NCBI RefSeq assembly: GCF_020622065.1
Contig: NZ_JAHRYQ010000001.1
Coordinates: 1,178,001 to 1,242,000, forward strand
Reading direction: 5' to 3'
DNA: 64,000 nucleotides
Source: Geothrix sp.
GTDB taxonomy: Bacteria > Acidobacteriota > Holophagae > Holophagales > Holophagaceae
Part shown: positions 33,548 to 42,203 of the stretch, piece after piece
Layout: every line of letters begins with the position of its first letter
Numbering within the stretch: the stretch's first letter is position 1
The notes under the pieces: generated by a model
The model's database searches: none
What the model was told of the DNA's origin: nothing
Seen by the model: the letters and a program-made list of their open reading frames with translations, nothing else
Translations under genes and position numbers: made by a program

Positions 33548-33913
33548 ATGAAGCCTTCGTGGTTCTGGTTTGCCGCGGCCTTGCTTGCCGCAGGGATCCC
33601 CTGGTGGGTGGCCCCCTACAACCGGTTCACCTTCTCCCATCCCGTCTCGATGATCGGCTTCCTGGCGTTCGTCGTCATTGCCGCCTGGGCCGGGGGGTGG
33701 ACACCTTTCGGGGTGGGGCGGGCCACCCTCATCACGGGTTCCGCTGTGCCCAGCGCTGTGATGGCCCGGGTGGTGGTGGAGGGTATGAAGGATCCCACCT
33801 CCCACAATTTGTGGCCCTTCGAGGTGGTCATGGCGGCGGCGTTCGGGTTTGGGCTGGCCTTCAGCTGCGTTCTGGCCGGGCGCCTTCTGCGGCGGATGCT
33901 GGGGCCGGAATGA
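33548..33913 (+). CDS. Small hypothetical membrane protein
   Basis: The 121-aa protein has about four hydrophobic segments (FWFAAALLAAGIPWWVAP, SMIGFLAFVVIAAWAGG, ATLITGSAVPSAVMARVV and the FEVVMAAAFGFGLAFSCVLAG stretch). No family is recognised. It starts ten bases after uvrB and ends ten bases before the convergent M64 peptidase gene, so it is probably cotranscribed with uvrB. The composition and membrane pattern support it as a real gene. Confidence 0.7.
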   Translation: MKPSWFWFAAALLAAGIPWWVAPYNRFTFSHPVSMIGFLAFVVIAAWAGGWTPFGVGRATLITGSAVPSAVMARVVVEGMKDPTSHNLWPFEVVMAAAFGFGLAFSCVLAGRLLRRMLGPE

Positions 33914-33922
33914 CCCGCGGCC

Positions 33923-35305
33923 TCACTTCGCGTACTGCCGGATCACCTTCTCGATGGCAGCTCTACAGGCGGCGCAGAAGCCCACTTCGTCGCGGGTGAA
34001 CATCAGGCAGTCCTCCTGGCTGCGGAAGTAGCCCTTGGCCTCGTAGTTGGCCCCCTCGAAGGCGCCCACCTTCCCGCTGTGGGCGTCGGTGCCCAGCAGC
34101 TTTGTCTCGAAGACCTTCTCCCGGGCGAAGAGGGCGTCCATCTCGGACTCGGGCCGGTTGGCGGCGCGGATGGCGCGGCGCTCCTTCTGGTAGGCGTGGC
34201 TGTGGGCTTCGAACTCGTCCTTCTTCCAGGGGGTGGGCAGAGGCACGCCGGCGGTCAGAAGATTCCCCCACTTGGGGTGCTTCGGGTCGGCGGTGGCGTT
34301 GGGCTCCCAGGGCTCGGGGCGGGAGGGGCTGTTGGTGACGGCCACATCGGAGGTGTAGTACTCGTCGGCCAGGCCCGCGAAGTGGTGGCCGAACTCGTGC
34401 ACGAAGAGGTAGCCGATGGTGCTGTTGCCCGCGGAGGCGGTGCTGTAGAGGTTGTGGATTCCGCCGCCGCCGTAGGTCTCGGCGTTCACCAGGATCTCCA
34501 CGAACTCGTAGGGGGCCTGGGCGGCGATGTCACGCCAGGCGCGGTTGTCGAAGGTGAGCACATAGCGTTCGCTGCCGAAGGCGTCGTAGGTGGTGCCCAG
34601 GGGCGTGCGCTTGTGAACGCCCGTGGAGGGCCGGGAGATGCCGCTCTCCTTGGACTCGGGGCAGAGGGCCCACACATTGAAGTCCTTCCGGTGCTCCTTG
34701 AAGGGGGTCTGCTGGAAGAGCAGCTCCATGACCTTGCGCGCCTGCTGCTCGAACTTGCCGCGGTCGGCGGCCGTGTAGCCATCGCCCAGGATGAGGAAGT
34801 CCACCTTGTCCGCGGGATCGCCGGCCTTCTGGAGGGCAATGAGATCACCCGCGGCCGGGGCGGGGGTCCGCTCGATGAGGGGATCTTTGGGATCGAGCTC
34901 GAAGGTCCAGAGGGTCTGGAAGGCGTTCTTGGCGTCTCGCTTCTTCACCTGGATGCGGACGGGCGCCTCGGGCTGCGGGAAGCGCAGGGACTCGGCGAAG
35001 GAGCGGCCCAGGGTCTTGGCCTCGTCGGTGGTCTCCCATTCGCCGTAGATGCTGGCGAAACCCCTGGAATAAAGCAGTTTCCCGGTGGCCTGGTCAGTCA
35101 CTTCGAAGCAGTACTTCCCGAGGTTGCTGGTGTCCACGGCCTTGGCGGGATCGCCGGGCCAGGGCAGGGGTTCCAGCACCACCCGGTCCACGCCGAAGCG
35201 CTCGGAGGTGGCATCTCCCGTGTGGCCGTAGTCCACCCGCAGGGTGCGGGGCGGGGCGGCCAAGCAGGCCAGGGCGGCGAGGGAGAGCAGCAGAGGACGG
35301 AGCAT
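33923..35305 (-). CDS. Exported M64-family (IgA-peptidase-like) metallopeptidase
   Basis: The 460-aa protein starts at 35305 (GAGG six bases upstream) with a signal peptide (MLRPLLLSLAALACLAAP). An N-terminal beta-rich prodomain precedes the zinc-peptidase domain. The active site is HEFGHHFAGLADEYY, with His303, Glu304 and His307, followed by the acidic LADE pair. The family also shows DFLILGDGYT and NVWALCPES, both present here. A CAAC pair lies close to the C-terminus. M64 enzymes were first found as IgA proteases, but most bacterial members digest other extracellular proteins. It diverges from yhbY by 44 bases. Confidence 0.9.
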   Translation of the reverse strand: MLRPLLLSLAALACLAAPPRTLRVDYGHTGDATSERFGVDRVVLEPLPWPGDPAKAVDTSNLGKYCFEVTDQATGKLLYSRGFASIYGEWETTDEAKTLGRSFAESLRFPQPEAPVRIQVKKRDAKNAFQTLWTFELDPKDPLIERTPAPAAGDLIALQKAGDPADKVDFLILGDGYTAADRGKFEQQARKVMELLFQQTPFKEHRKDFNVWALCPESKESGISRPSTGVHKRTPLGTTYDAFGSERYVLTFDNRAWRDIAAQAPYEFVEILVNAETYGGGGIHNLYSTASAGNSTIGYLFVHEFGHHFAGLADEYYTSDVAVTNSPSRPEPWEPNATADPKHPKWGNLLTAGVPLPTPWKKDEFEAHSHAYQKERRAIRAANRPESEMDALFAREKVFETKLLGTDAHSGKVGAFEGANYEAKGYFRSQEDCLMFTRDEVGFCAACRAAIEKVIRQYAK

Positions 35306-35349
35306 GGGACACCTCGCCATCGAGGATAGACTGGAAGGCCGGAGACCCG

Positions 35350-35649
35350 ATGCTTACGCCCAAACAACGCCAGTTCCTCAAGGCCCAGGCCCACAAGCTC
35401 AAGCCCGTCATGCATGTGGGCAAGGGGGGCGTCACGCCCGCCCAGGCCGCCGAACTCGATGTGATGGTCGACAGCCTGGAACTTGTCAAAGTCAAGATCA
35501 ACCCCAACAGCTTCGAGGATGAAGGCACTGCCGCCAAGGCCCTCTGCGCTGCGGTTTCGGGCCTGGAGCATGTCTGGACCATCGGCCACACCATGCTCTT
35601 CTTCCGTCCCAGCCGCACCCACGACACGCGGTATCCTTTGCCTTCCTGA
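35350..35649 (+). CDS. yhbY: YhbY/CRS1-type RNA-binding protein
   Basis: The 99-aa CRM-domain protein has LTPKQRQFLKAQAHKLKPVMHVGKGGVT, the conserved GKGG loop that contacts RNA. The hydrophobic core segment ELDVMVDSLELVKVKI follows. YhbY is linked to assembly of the large ribosomal subunit. The ATG lies at 35350. It lies 47 bases upstream of the FHA protein gene and is divergent from the M64 gene. Confidence 0.92.
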   Translation: MLTPKQRQFLKAQAHKLKPVMHVGKGGVTPAQAAELDVMVDSLELVKVKINPNSFEDEGTAAKALCAAVSGLEHVWTIGHTMLFFRPSRTHDTRYPLPS

Positions 35650-35696
35650 TTCAGGATTGGCCGGCATCCGCCGAAAGGGGACAGTGGGGGGGCTGG

Positions 35697-37805
35697 ATGC
35701 CGTATCTGTCCTGGATGGAGGGAAGCCAGCGCTTCCGACATGCGATCACGGAAGATCCCTGCATCCTGGGCCGCGATCCCATGGCCTGCGCCGTGGCCCA
35801 GCCCGCCTTGGGCAGCCTGTCCCGGACCCACGCCGAACTGAGGCGCATCGGCGGGGTCTGGTGGGTCAAGGACCTCGATTCGGCCAACGGCACCACCCTG
35901 AACGGCCTGCCCCTCAACCGCCCCCAGGGCAACACCCTCCAGGACGGGGATGAGCTGTCGCTGGGCGGGTGGCATGTGACCTTCACCGCTGGTTTTCCGG
36001 GGCTGGACGGCACGACCTTCGCCGAGCGGGTGGGGGACCTCTTCCAGGAGGTCCAGCCCGAGCCGGCTCAGGCGATGGTGCTCATCCGGGGGGTCGAGCT
36101 GCTGTACCGATCCACCGAGCGGCTCCTGCGCGAGATGGATTCTGACGCCCAGGTGCGGGGCCTCCTGGAGGAGTCCCTCCGCCTGCTGGCCGGTGACCGG
36201 GGTTTCCTGGTGATGCGGCTGAAAGAGGGTGGCTGGCGCACGGTCCACCGCGTCGGGGATGTGCAGGAGGGCATCGGGCTGTCCCGCTCTGTGCTCGATT
36301 ATGTGGCCCAGGAGCACACGGCCGTGCTGTCCAACCGGCCCCTGGCCGATCCCCGGTTCGGTGGATTGAGCCTGGTGGAGCTGCACCGCGGGTCGCTGCT
36401 CTGCGCCCCCATGATCGATGAAGGGGACATCCTCGGCGCGCTCTACCTGGACCGTGAATCGGCCGGTAGGCCCTTCAGCCGCTTCGACCTGGCCATCTTC
36501 CAGGCCTTCGTGCGCCAGGGCTCTCTGGCCCTCCGCCAGGCCATGCTTCAGCGGAGGGCCCTCAGCCAGGCGGAACAGCAGGGCGAGCTGCTGCGCCTGC
36601 GGAACGAGCGCCAGCGCGAGATGGACCGCCATGGCGAGCTTCTCGCGGCCATGGCCGTTCCCCTGCGGCGCATCCAGGGGTGGGCGGAGGAGTTGCCGGC
36701 GGCGGCGGGTGAAGCCATCCGGGGCCAGCTGGACCAGCTCACCACCCTGTTGGATCACGGGCACCGCGAGGGGCTGCCCGAGGCGGCCGCCTCGACCACG
36801 GGCCATCCTTTTCCGCTTTCGTCCCTCCAGGAGGATCTGGCCCGCCGCTGGGAGGCCCTCCTCGCCCTCCGCCGGGTGACGATGCGCTGGTCGGATCCGC
36901 CCCAGGGGTTCGTCTGGATGCCCGGGGGCCCTCTCATCCCGGCTCTGGCCGGACTCGTCGAGCTCATGCTCATGCAGCTGTCTCCCGGCATGGAGATTTC
37001 CGCCCGGTGGGACCAGGAACGGGGCTTCCACATCCTGCGGCTGGGGCTGCCCCCGGGGCTGCACGCCCCCACCCCCGATCCCTGGACCCAGCGGGTACTG
37101 CAGGATGCGGGGCTCCGCTGGCAGTGGGCGGACCAGGCCCTGGATCTCTACCTGCCCGAGGGACCCGACGCCATGCCCGAGGAGCCCAGCCGGCCGTTGC
37201 TGGGCCTCGTCAGCGATGAACTTGGCCTGCTGGGGCTGTTCCAGACCGTGGCCGAGGCCGGGGATCTGCTGCTGCATCCTCTCGAAACCCAGCCGCCCCC
37301 GCCGCCCCTGCCCAAGTTCCGTTTCCTGGTGATCGACGCCAAAGGCAACCCGGAGCTGGAATCGACGATCCGGGCCTACCGGCAGCATCCCTCCTTCGCC
37401 ACCACGCCCATCCTGGTGGTGCGCTCCAGCGAGGACGAGACCTCGCGGCTCATCGAGGCCGGGGCGACGGATTGGCTGGCCGAGGGATTCCGCTGGGAAG
37501 CGCTGTACCACCGCCTCCAGGTGCTCCGGGGGCACACGGAACTGCAGCAGCGGGCCCTGGCTGCCGAGCGGCTGGAGTCCTTCCGCCAGATGGCGGGCAC
37601 CCTCAAGCACGAGATCAACAATCCGCTGGCGATCATCTCCATGCAGGTGGAGATGCTCCAGCGCAAATACCCCGAAGAGGCCAAGCTGGCCAAGATCGGG
37701 GACATGGTCGACCGCATCCGCGCCCTGGTGCAGGTGCTCCAGAAAATGCGGGAGACGCCCACGGAGGATTACGCGGACGGCTCGAGCATCCTGAAACTGG
37801 GGTAG
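35697..37805 (+). CDS. FHA-GAF-receiver-histidine-box protein without a kinase ATPase domain
   Basis: The 702-aa cytoplasmic protein starts with an FHA domain (about 20-95; CILGRDPMACAV, SLSRTHAELRRI, DLDSANGTTLNG), which binds phosphothreonine. A GAF sensor follows (about 140-285). A degenerate histidine-kinase-like stretch (about 290-500) lacks recognisable N and G boxes. Next is a receiver-like domain (about 540-620; FRFLVIDAKGN) and a C-terminal H-box dimerisation region, AGTLKHEINNPLAIISMQVEML. Ordinary kinases place an ATP-binding domain after the H-box, but only about 60 residues remain. It may therefore be phosphorylated by another kinase or act as a scaffold. The ATG lies at 35697. 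Confidence 0.8.
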   Translation: MPYLSWMEGSQRFRHAITEDPCILGRDPMACAVAQPALGSLSRTHAELRRIGGVWWVKDLDSANGTTLNGLPLNRPQGNTLQDGDELSLGGWHVTFTAGFPGLDGTTFAERVGDLFQEVQPEPAQAMVLIRGVELLYRSTERLLREMDSDAQVRGLLEESLRLLAGDRGFLVMRLKEGGWRTVHRVGDVQEGIGLSRSVLDYVAQEHTAVLSNRPLADPRFGGLSLVELHRGSLLCAPMIDEGDILGALYLDRESAGRPFSRFDLAIFQAFVRQGSLALRQAMLQRRALSQAEQQGELLRLRNERQREMDRHGELLAAMAVPLRRIQGWAEELPAAAGEAIRGQLDQLTTLLDHGHREGLPEAAASTTGHPFPLSSLQEDLARRWEALLALRRVTMRWSDPPQGFVWMPGGPLIPALAGLVELMLMQLSPGMEISARWDQERGFHILRLGLPPGLHAPTPDPWTQRVLQDAGLRWQWADQALDLYLPEGPDAMPEEPSRPLLGLVSDELGLLGLFQTVAEAGDLLLHPLETQPPPPPLPKFRFLVIDAKGNPELESTIRAYRQHPSFATTPILVVRSSEDETSRLIEAGATDWLAEGFRWEALYHRLQVLRGHTELQQRALAAERLESFRQMAGTLKHEINNPLAIISMQVEMLQRKYPEEAKLAKIGDMVDRIRALVQVLQKMRETPTEDYADGSSILKLG

Positions 37806-37814
37806 GGGGAGCCT

Positions 37815-38372
37815 TCAGTCTTCGGTATTCAGAAGACGCAGGCCGCGCTCGCTCAGGAGCGCCTGCACGGGCCAGTCATGGGGATCCACGGGGACGGGAA
37901 GGTGCATCTGTGCTTCGAAGCCCACGCCCACGGTGAGCATCTCCTCCGGCAGTTTGGCCAGCAGCGCATCGTAGAACCCCCGGCCATAGCCGATGCGGTA
38001 GCCCTCGTCGTCGAACGCGAGGCCCGGCACCAGCAGCAGCTGCACCGGCGGGAGGAAGTGTTGGGCCAGGGCCGGCTCCAGGAGACCCCAATGCCCCTTT
38101 TCCAGGGGTTCCGTGCCCCAGGCCAACCGGGGGGGGTGGGTGGAGGCCACGCGCGGGAAGAACCACAGCCAGTCCGGGTGCGCGGCCACGGCGGGGCGGA
38201 GGTCGATCTCCGAGCCGAAGGGCCAGAAGGCGCCGATGCGGGTGACGCGCCGCTGGCGGCAGAGCGTATCCAGGTGCCCGGCGATGGCTTTGGACCAGGC
38301 CGCGCGCGCCTCTGCGGGCAGCGCGTTCCGGCGGGCCTTCAGGTGGGTGCGGAACTCGGCCTTGGTGTCCAT
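37815..38372 (-). CDS. 5-formyltetrahydrofolate cyclo-ligase
   Basis: The 185-aa protein belongs to the cyclo-ligase family, which converts 5-formyl-THF to 5,10-methenyl-THF with ATP. Family features are RRNALPAEARAAWSKAIAGHL in the N-terminus, AFWPFGSEID and the PGLAFDDEGYRIGYGRGFYDALLA block holding the phosphate-binding GYGRGFYD loop. It lies convergent to the FHA protein gene, ten bases past its stop, and divergent from the PLD gene. With ftcD at 12640-14487 it is the second folate C1 gene in the window, though not linked. Confidence 0.93.
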   Translation of the reverse strand: MDTKAEFRTHLKARRNALPAEARAAWSKAIAGHLDTLCRQRRVTRIGAFWPFGSEIDLRPAVAAHPDWLWFFPRVASTHPPRLAWGTEPLEKGHWGLLEPALAQHFLPPVQLLLVPGLAFDDEGYRIGYGRGFYDALLAKLPEEMLTVGVGFEAQMHLPVPVDPHDWPVQALLSERGLRLLNTED

Positions 38373-38437
38373 GCCCTCACCTCAGCAGGGGCGAAGGGCC
38401 CGCGTCAACGGAGTATCCTCGCAGCTGGAGTGATGCC

Positions 38438-39640
38438 ATGACCTTCCGTTCCCTGCTTCTGACTCTCGCTGCCGCCGGGTGCCTTGGCGCCTCCCAGTCT
38501 GCGCTGGCGCAGCCCGGGAGCGAGCCTTCCGTGCCCGCGACCCGCCTGGTGCAGTCGATCCCCGCGGAGACGGACCTGGCGGACCCGGCGCTGCCTTTCG
38601 CCAAGGATGTGTGGGTGGACCTGATCCGCGGTGCCCGGACGAGCGTCGACGCCGCGGAGTTCTATGTCACCAGCCGCCCGGGCAGCGCCCTCGAACCTGC
38701 GCTGGCCGAACTGGAGAAGGCGGGGGCCCGCGGCGTGAAGGTGCGCTTCCTGCTCTCCTCGAAGATGCTGGATCAGGATCCGGCCTCGGTGGCGCGCCTT
38801 CGCCGCATTCCCGGCGCCCAGGTGCGCAGCTTCGATCTGGCGGGGGTCTCCAGGGGAATCCTCCACGCCAAGTATTTCGTGGTGGATGGCCGGGAGGCCT
38901 TCCTGGGCAGCCAGAACTTCGACTGGCGGGCCCTGGAGCACATCCACGAGCTGGGCGTGCGGACCTCCGACGCCCGGATCGTCACCCGGCTCACCGAGCT
39001 GTTCGCCGTCGACTGGACCTTCGCCGGAACCGGGAAGCTCCCGGAGCTTCCCGCCCGGCCGCCGATGTCGGCCCGCCCGCAGGTGGAGCTGGTGGCCAGC
39101 CCCCCCTTCCTCACGCCGAAGGACATCCGTCCGTCCGTCGAGGCCCTGGTGGAGCTCATCGCCCAGGCGAAGCAGACCGTGCGGGTGCAGCTGCTGACCT
39201 ATTCGCCGGTGGCGGGCCAGGACCGCTTCTGGCCGGTGCTGGATGACGCCCTTCGGGCCGCGGCCGTGCGGGGCGTGAAGGTGCGTCTGCTGGTCTCGGA
39301 CTGGGTGCTGGGCGGCCGGGCCCTCCCGCATCTGAAGGCCCTCGCGTTGATCCCGAATCTGGAGGTGAGGGTCGCGCCCATCCCGGAGGCGAAGGAGGGC
39401 CACATTCCCTATGCCCGCACCATCCACAGCAAGTACCTCGTGGTGGATGAAGCGCAGCTGGTCCTGGGCACCAGCAACTGGGAGGAGAGCTACTTCACCG
39501 ACTCCCGCAACATCGAGCTGATCTTCCGTGACTCGCCCCTGGCTGCCCAGGCAGCCCGCATCCACGACCGTCTCTGGACCAGCCGGTACGCCTTCGTCCT
39601 GGATCCAGCGAAGGTCTATGAAAAGCGAAAGGTCGACTAG
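38438..39640 (+). CDS. Exported phospholipase D-family protein (two HKD motifs)
   Basis: The 400-aa protein has a signal peptide (cut near SQSALAQP, residues about 18-25). Two PLD domains follow, each with an HxKxxxxD motif: HAKYFVVDGREAFLGSQNFDW in the first half and HSKYLVVDEAQLVLGTSNWEES in the second. The paired HKD sites form one active site that cleaves phosphodiester bonds in phospholipids or nucleic acids. The N/S in the trailing GSxN pattern is also kept. Cardiolipin synthase-like activity is possible, but the signal peptide suggests an extracytoplasmic role. The last four bases overlap the convergent mqnE gene. Confidence 0.88.
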   Translation: MTFRSLLLTLAAAGCLGASQSALAQPGSEPSVPATRLVQSIPAETDLADPALPFAKDVWVDLIRGARTSVDAAEFYVTSRPGSALEPALAELEKAGARGVKVRFLLSSKMLDQDPASVARLRRIPGAQVRSFDLAGVSRGILHAKYFVVDGREAFLGSQNFDWRALEHIHELGVRTSDARIVTRLTELFAVDWTFAGTGKLPELPARPPMSARPQVELVASPPFLTPKDIRPSVEALVELIAQAKQTVRVQLLTYSPVAGQDRFWPVLDDALRAAAVRGVKVRLLVSDWVLGGRALPHLKALALIPNLEVRVAPIPEAKEGHIPYARTIHSKYLVVDEAQLVLGTSNWEESYFTDSRNIELIFRDSPLAAQAARIHDRLWTSRYAFVLDPAKVYEKRKVD

Positions 39641-40764
39641 ACCGTGGCGTAGGTGTTGTAGAGGTTGTCACGCTCCAGGGCCTCGAAGCCGGCCTCCTCG
39701 ATGAGCCGCACCAGTTCGGCCCGCTGCAGGCCCTGGGGCGTCTTGGCGCCAGCGTCGTGGGCGATCTCCTCGGCGATGACAGTGCCGTCCACATCATCGG
39801 CACCGTAGCTGAGCCCCGCCTGGGCCAGCCCCGGCGAGATCATCACCCAGTAGGCCTTGATGTGCGGGATGTTGTCGAGGAGCAACCGGGCCACGGCGAT
39901 CTCGCGGAGATCCTGCGTGCCCGTGGTCTCGTGGATGACATGGGTGGCGCTCAGCTCGTTGTCCTCGTTCTGGTAGGCCAGGGGGATGAAGGCCAGGAAG
40001 CCCTGGTAGCCCGCGGCCTGGGAGCGGTCCTGCAGGTCCCGCAGGCGGAGCAGGTGATCCACCCGATGGCGGGCCTCCTCGATGTGGCCGTAGAGCATGG
40101 TGCAATTGGTGGGTAGGCCCTTGCGGTGGCAGAGCTCGGCCGTGTCGAGCCACACCTGGGCGTCCTTCTTGCCGATGCAGATCTGCTCGCGCAGAGCTTC
40201 GTCGAAGATCTCCGCGCCGCCGCCGGGGCAGCTCTCCAGGCCCGCGGCCATGCAGCGGTCCAGGAAGGCCTCGGTGCTGAGGCCCGAGATGCGGGCGTAG
40301 TAGTCCATCTCGATCATGGTGAAGACCTTGAGATGGATGGACGGGAAGCGGGCCTTGATCTTCGTGAAGAGATCCTCGAAGTAGTCGATCTTCAGCTTCG
40401 GGTTGTGGCCCGAGGTCATGTGCAGCTCGCGGACACCCGCGTTCTCGGGCTTCTCCAGCTCCGCGATGATCTGCTCCGCCGAGAGGGCGTAGGCCCTGGG
40501 GTCGCCGGGCTTGGCCTGGAAGGCGCAGAACTGGCAGTGGGTGAAGCAGACATTGGTGTAGGACAGCCGGCGGCTCATGACATAGTAGGCAGCCCGGCCG
40601 TTCTTCTGGAGGCGCACATGGTGGGCCATGGCGCCGATGCCCGTCAGGTCGGGGCTCTCGTAGAGCAGCAGGCCGTCGTCAAAGCTCAGGCGCTCGCCGC
40701 GCAGCACCTTGTCCGCCAGGGGCAGCAGGCGCGGGTCACGAATTTTCGATTGCAGTGACAACAT
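39637..40764 (-). CDS. mqnE: Aminofutalosine synthase (menaquinone biosynthesis)
   Basis: The 375-aa radical SAM enzyme has the cluster motif CFTHCQFC (Cys73, Cys77, Cys80). Further matching blocks are AGLESCPGGGAEIFD, TMLYGHIEEARHRVDHLLRLRDLQD and VARLLLDNIPHIKAYWVMISPGLAQ. The C-terminal YGADDVDGTV is also typical of MqnE. MqnE joins adenosine to 3-enolpyruvyl-benzoate to give aminofutalosine, so this organism makes menaquinone by the futalosine route. MqnC was considered, but the DNIPHIKAYW and YGADDVDG pattern fits MqnE better. It is the last gene of a long minus-strand run. Confidence 0.93.
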   Translation of the reverse strand: MLSLQSKIRDPRLLPLADKVLRGERLSFDDGLLLYESPDLTGIGAMAHHVRLQKNGRAAYYVMSRRLSYTNVCFTHCQFCAFQAKPGDPRAYALSAEQIIAELEKPENAGVRELHMTSGHNPKLKIDYFEDLFTKIKARFPSIHLKVFTMIEMDYYARISGLSTEAFLDRCMAAGLESCPGGGAEIFDEALREQICIGKKDAQVWLDTAELCHRKGLPTNCTMLYGHIEEARHRVDHLLRLRDLQDRSQAAGYQGFLAFIPLAYQNEDNELSATHVIHETTGTQDLREIAVARLLLDNIPHIKAYWVMISPGLAQAGLSYGADDVDGTVIAEEIAHDAGAKTPQGLQRAELVRLIEEAGFEALERDNLYNTYATV

Positions 40765-40817
40765 CGATACCTCGGCCTTCCAGTGTAGCGCCCCCTGGCG
40801 GGCCCTCCGAGCCCCGC

Positions 40818-41846
40818 TCAGGTTCTGGGCGATCCCAACCCCTCATGGATCTGCGAGATGAGCCGGGGACCTTCAAAAATCAGGGCGCTGTAGATCTGAG
40901 CCAGGGCAGCCCCGTCATCCAGAGCCCCCTGCACATCTTCGGCCGAACCCAGGCCGCCGCAGGCCACCAGGGGCAGGCGGCCCCCGAGGGCATCCAGGAT
41001 GCGGCGCCGGACCTTCCGGGCCTTGGCTTTGAGGGGCGCTCCGCTGAGGCCGCCGGCCCCCTTGGCCTCAACGAGGGCCCGCAGGGGCTCTGGCACGACG
41101 CCCCGGTCCAGGGTGGTGTTGGTGGCGATGAGTCCGGAGATGCCTGAGGTCACAGCCACTTCGACGATGGCATCCAGGTCCTCGGGAGCCAGATCCGGCG
41201 CGAGCTTGAGCAGGAGCGGCTGGCGCTCGAGGCCCATCTCCTTCCGCAGCCGGAGCATCCCTTCCAGCAGGGGCTTCAGGGCCTCGGGGGCCTGGAGGTT
41301 CCGGAGGCCCGGTGTGTTGGGGCTGCTCACATTGAGGGCGGTGTAGTCCACCTGCGGCGCGATGAGGCGATAGGCGGCGCGGTAGTCGTCCAGGGCCAGC
41401 GCCTCGGGCGTCTCTTTGTTCTTACCGAGGTTGCCCCCCACGATGAGCCCCGCTGGACGCCGGCGTAGGCGGGCGCTCACCACCTCGGCGCCCTCGCTGT
41501 TGAAGCCCATGCGGTTGAGGATCAATCCCGCCTCGGGGAAGCGGAACAGGCGGGGCCTGGAGTTTCCGGGCTGGGGTCGGGGCGTGACCGTGCCGATCTC
41601 CACATGGCCGAAGCCCATGGCTTTCCAGAGGGGGAGGAGGGTGGCGCCCTTGTCGAGCCCCGCGGCGAGGCCCAGGGGCGAGGGGAAGTCCAGGCCGAAG
41701 GCGGGGCGTCGCAGGGCGGGAGCATGCGCCGGCTCCGGCAGGCGGGGCCAGGCGCAGACGCGCTCCCCCAGCCAGAAGGCGAGGTTGTGGGCAGTTTCAG
41801 GATCGAGGCGGAAGATCAGTGGGCGCAGGGCGCCGTACAGATCCAT
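40818..41846 (-). CDS. pyrD: Dihydroorotate dehydrogenase (quinone, class 2)
   Basis: The 342-aa flavoprotein oxidises dihydroorotate with quinone as acceptor, the fourth step of pyrimidine synthesis. The N-terminal membrane-associating region (LYGALRPLIFRLDPETAHNLAFWLGERV) marks class 2. Catalytic and FMN segments are FGHVEIGTVTPRPQPGN, NVSSPNTPGLRNLQ (catalytic Ser region) and TNTTLDRGV. The ACGGLGSAEDV phosphate-binding stretch lies near the end. Its ATG shares one base with the stop of the upstream lipoprotein gene (TGATG). Quinone dependence fits its neighbour mqnE. Confidence 0.96.
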   Translation of the reverse strand: MDLYGALRPLIFRLDPETAHNLAFWLGERVCAWPRLPEPAHAPALRRPAFGLDFPSPLGLAAGLDKGATLLPLWKAMGFGHVEIGTVTPRPQPGNSRPRLFRFPEAGLILNRMGFNSEGAEVVSARLRRRPAGLIVGGNLGKNKETPEALALDDYRAAYRLIAPQVDYTALNVSSPNTPGLRNLQAPEALKPLLEGMLRLRKEMGLERQPLLLKLAPDLAPEDLDAIVEVAVTSGISGLIATNTTLDRGVVPEPLRALVEAKGAGGLSGAPLKAKARKVRRRILDALGGRLPLVACGGLGSAEDVQGALDDGAALAQIYSALIFEGPRLISQIHEGLGSPRT

Positions 41847-42196
41847 CAGTTCACCGTCACCGTGGCGGTGGCCGTGAGCTCCGGGAAGTCCTCGCGCGTG
41901 ACCCGCACATGGAAGGTGCCGGGCGTGGCGGGGGCGGTGTAGTGGCCCGCGGCCGTGATGGTGCCGCCTTCGGGTTCCACCACCGTCCAGGCCACGGGTT
42001 GCCGGAGGGGGCGCTGACCTTCGGGGTAGTTGACCTCTGCCTGGAAGATCTGGGTGGCTCCCTTGGCGAGGCTGATGGCGACGGGGCGCAGGCTGATGGA
42101 TGGCTTGAAGGGCTCGGCGGGCACGGTGGTTCCCGGGGCATTGCAGGCGAAGGCCAGCAGGAGGGAGAGGACGGGGGGGAGGGCGCGGATCAGCAT
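41846..42196 (-). CDS. Small Ig-like-domain lipoprotein
   Basis: The 116-aa protein has an N-terminal signal ending in a lipobox (LLLAFAC at residues 12-18). The acylated Cys is followed by a short Thr/Pro linker. The remaining 85 residues are beta-rich: SISLRPVAISLAKGATQIFQAEV, VAWTVVEPEGGTITAAGHYTAPAT and FHVRVTR. This is the layout of bacterial Ig-like (BIG2-type) domains that act in surface contacts. It sits between scoB and pyrD, starting seven bases after scoB, and its stop overlaps the pyrD start. Confidence 0.75.
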   Translation of the reverse strand: MLIRALPPVLSLLLAFACNAPGTTVPAEPFKPSISLRPVAISLAKGATQIFQAEVNYPEGQRPLRQPVAWTVVEPEGGTITAAGHYTAPATPGTFHVRVTREDFPELTATATVTVN

Positions 42197-42203
42197 GGGA
42201 ACC

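Noticed and set aside
35094-37610. An 838-codon minus-strand frame over the M64 peptidase end, yhbY and the FHA protein
   Set aside because: Opposite strand genes are well supported; the frame is another high-G+C shadow.
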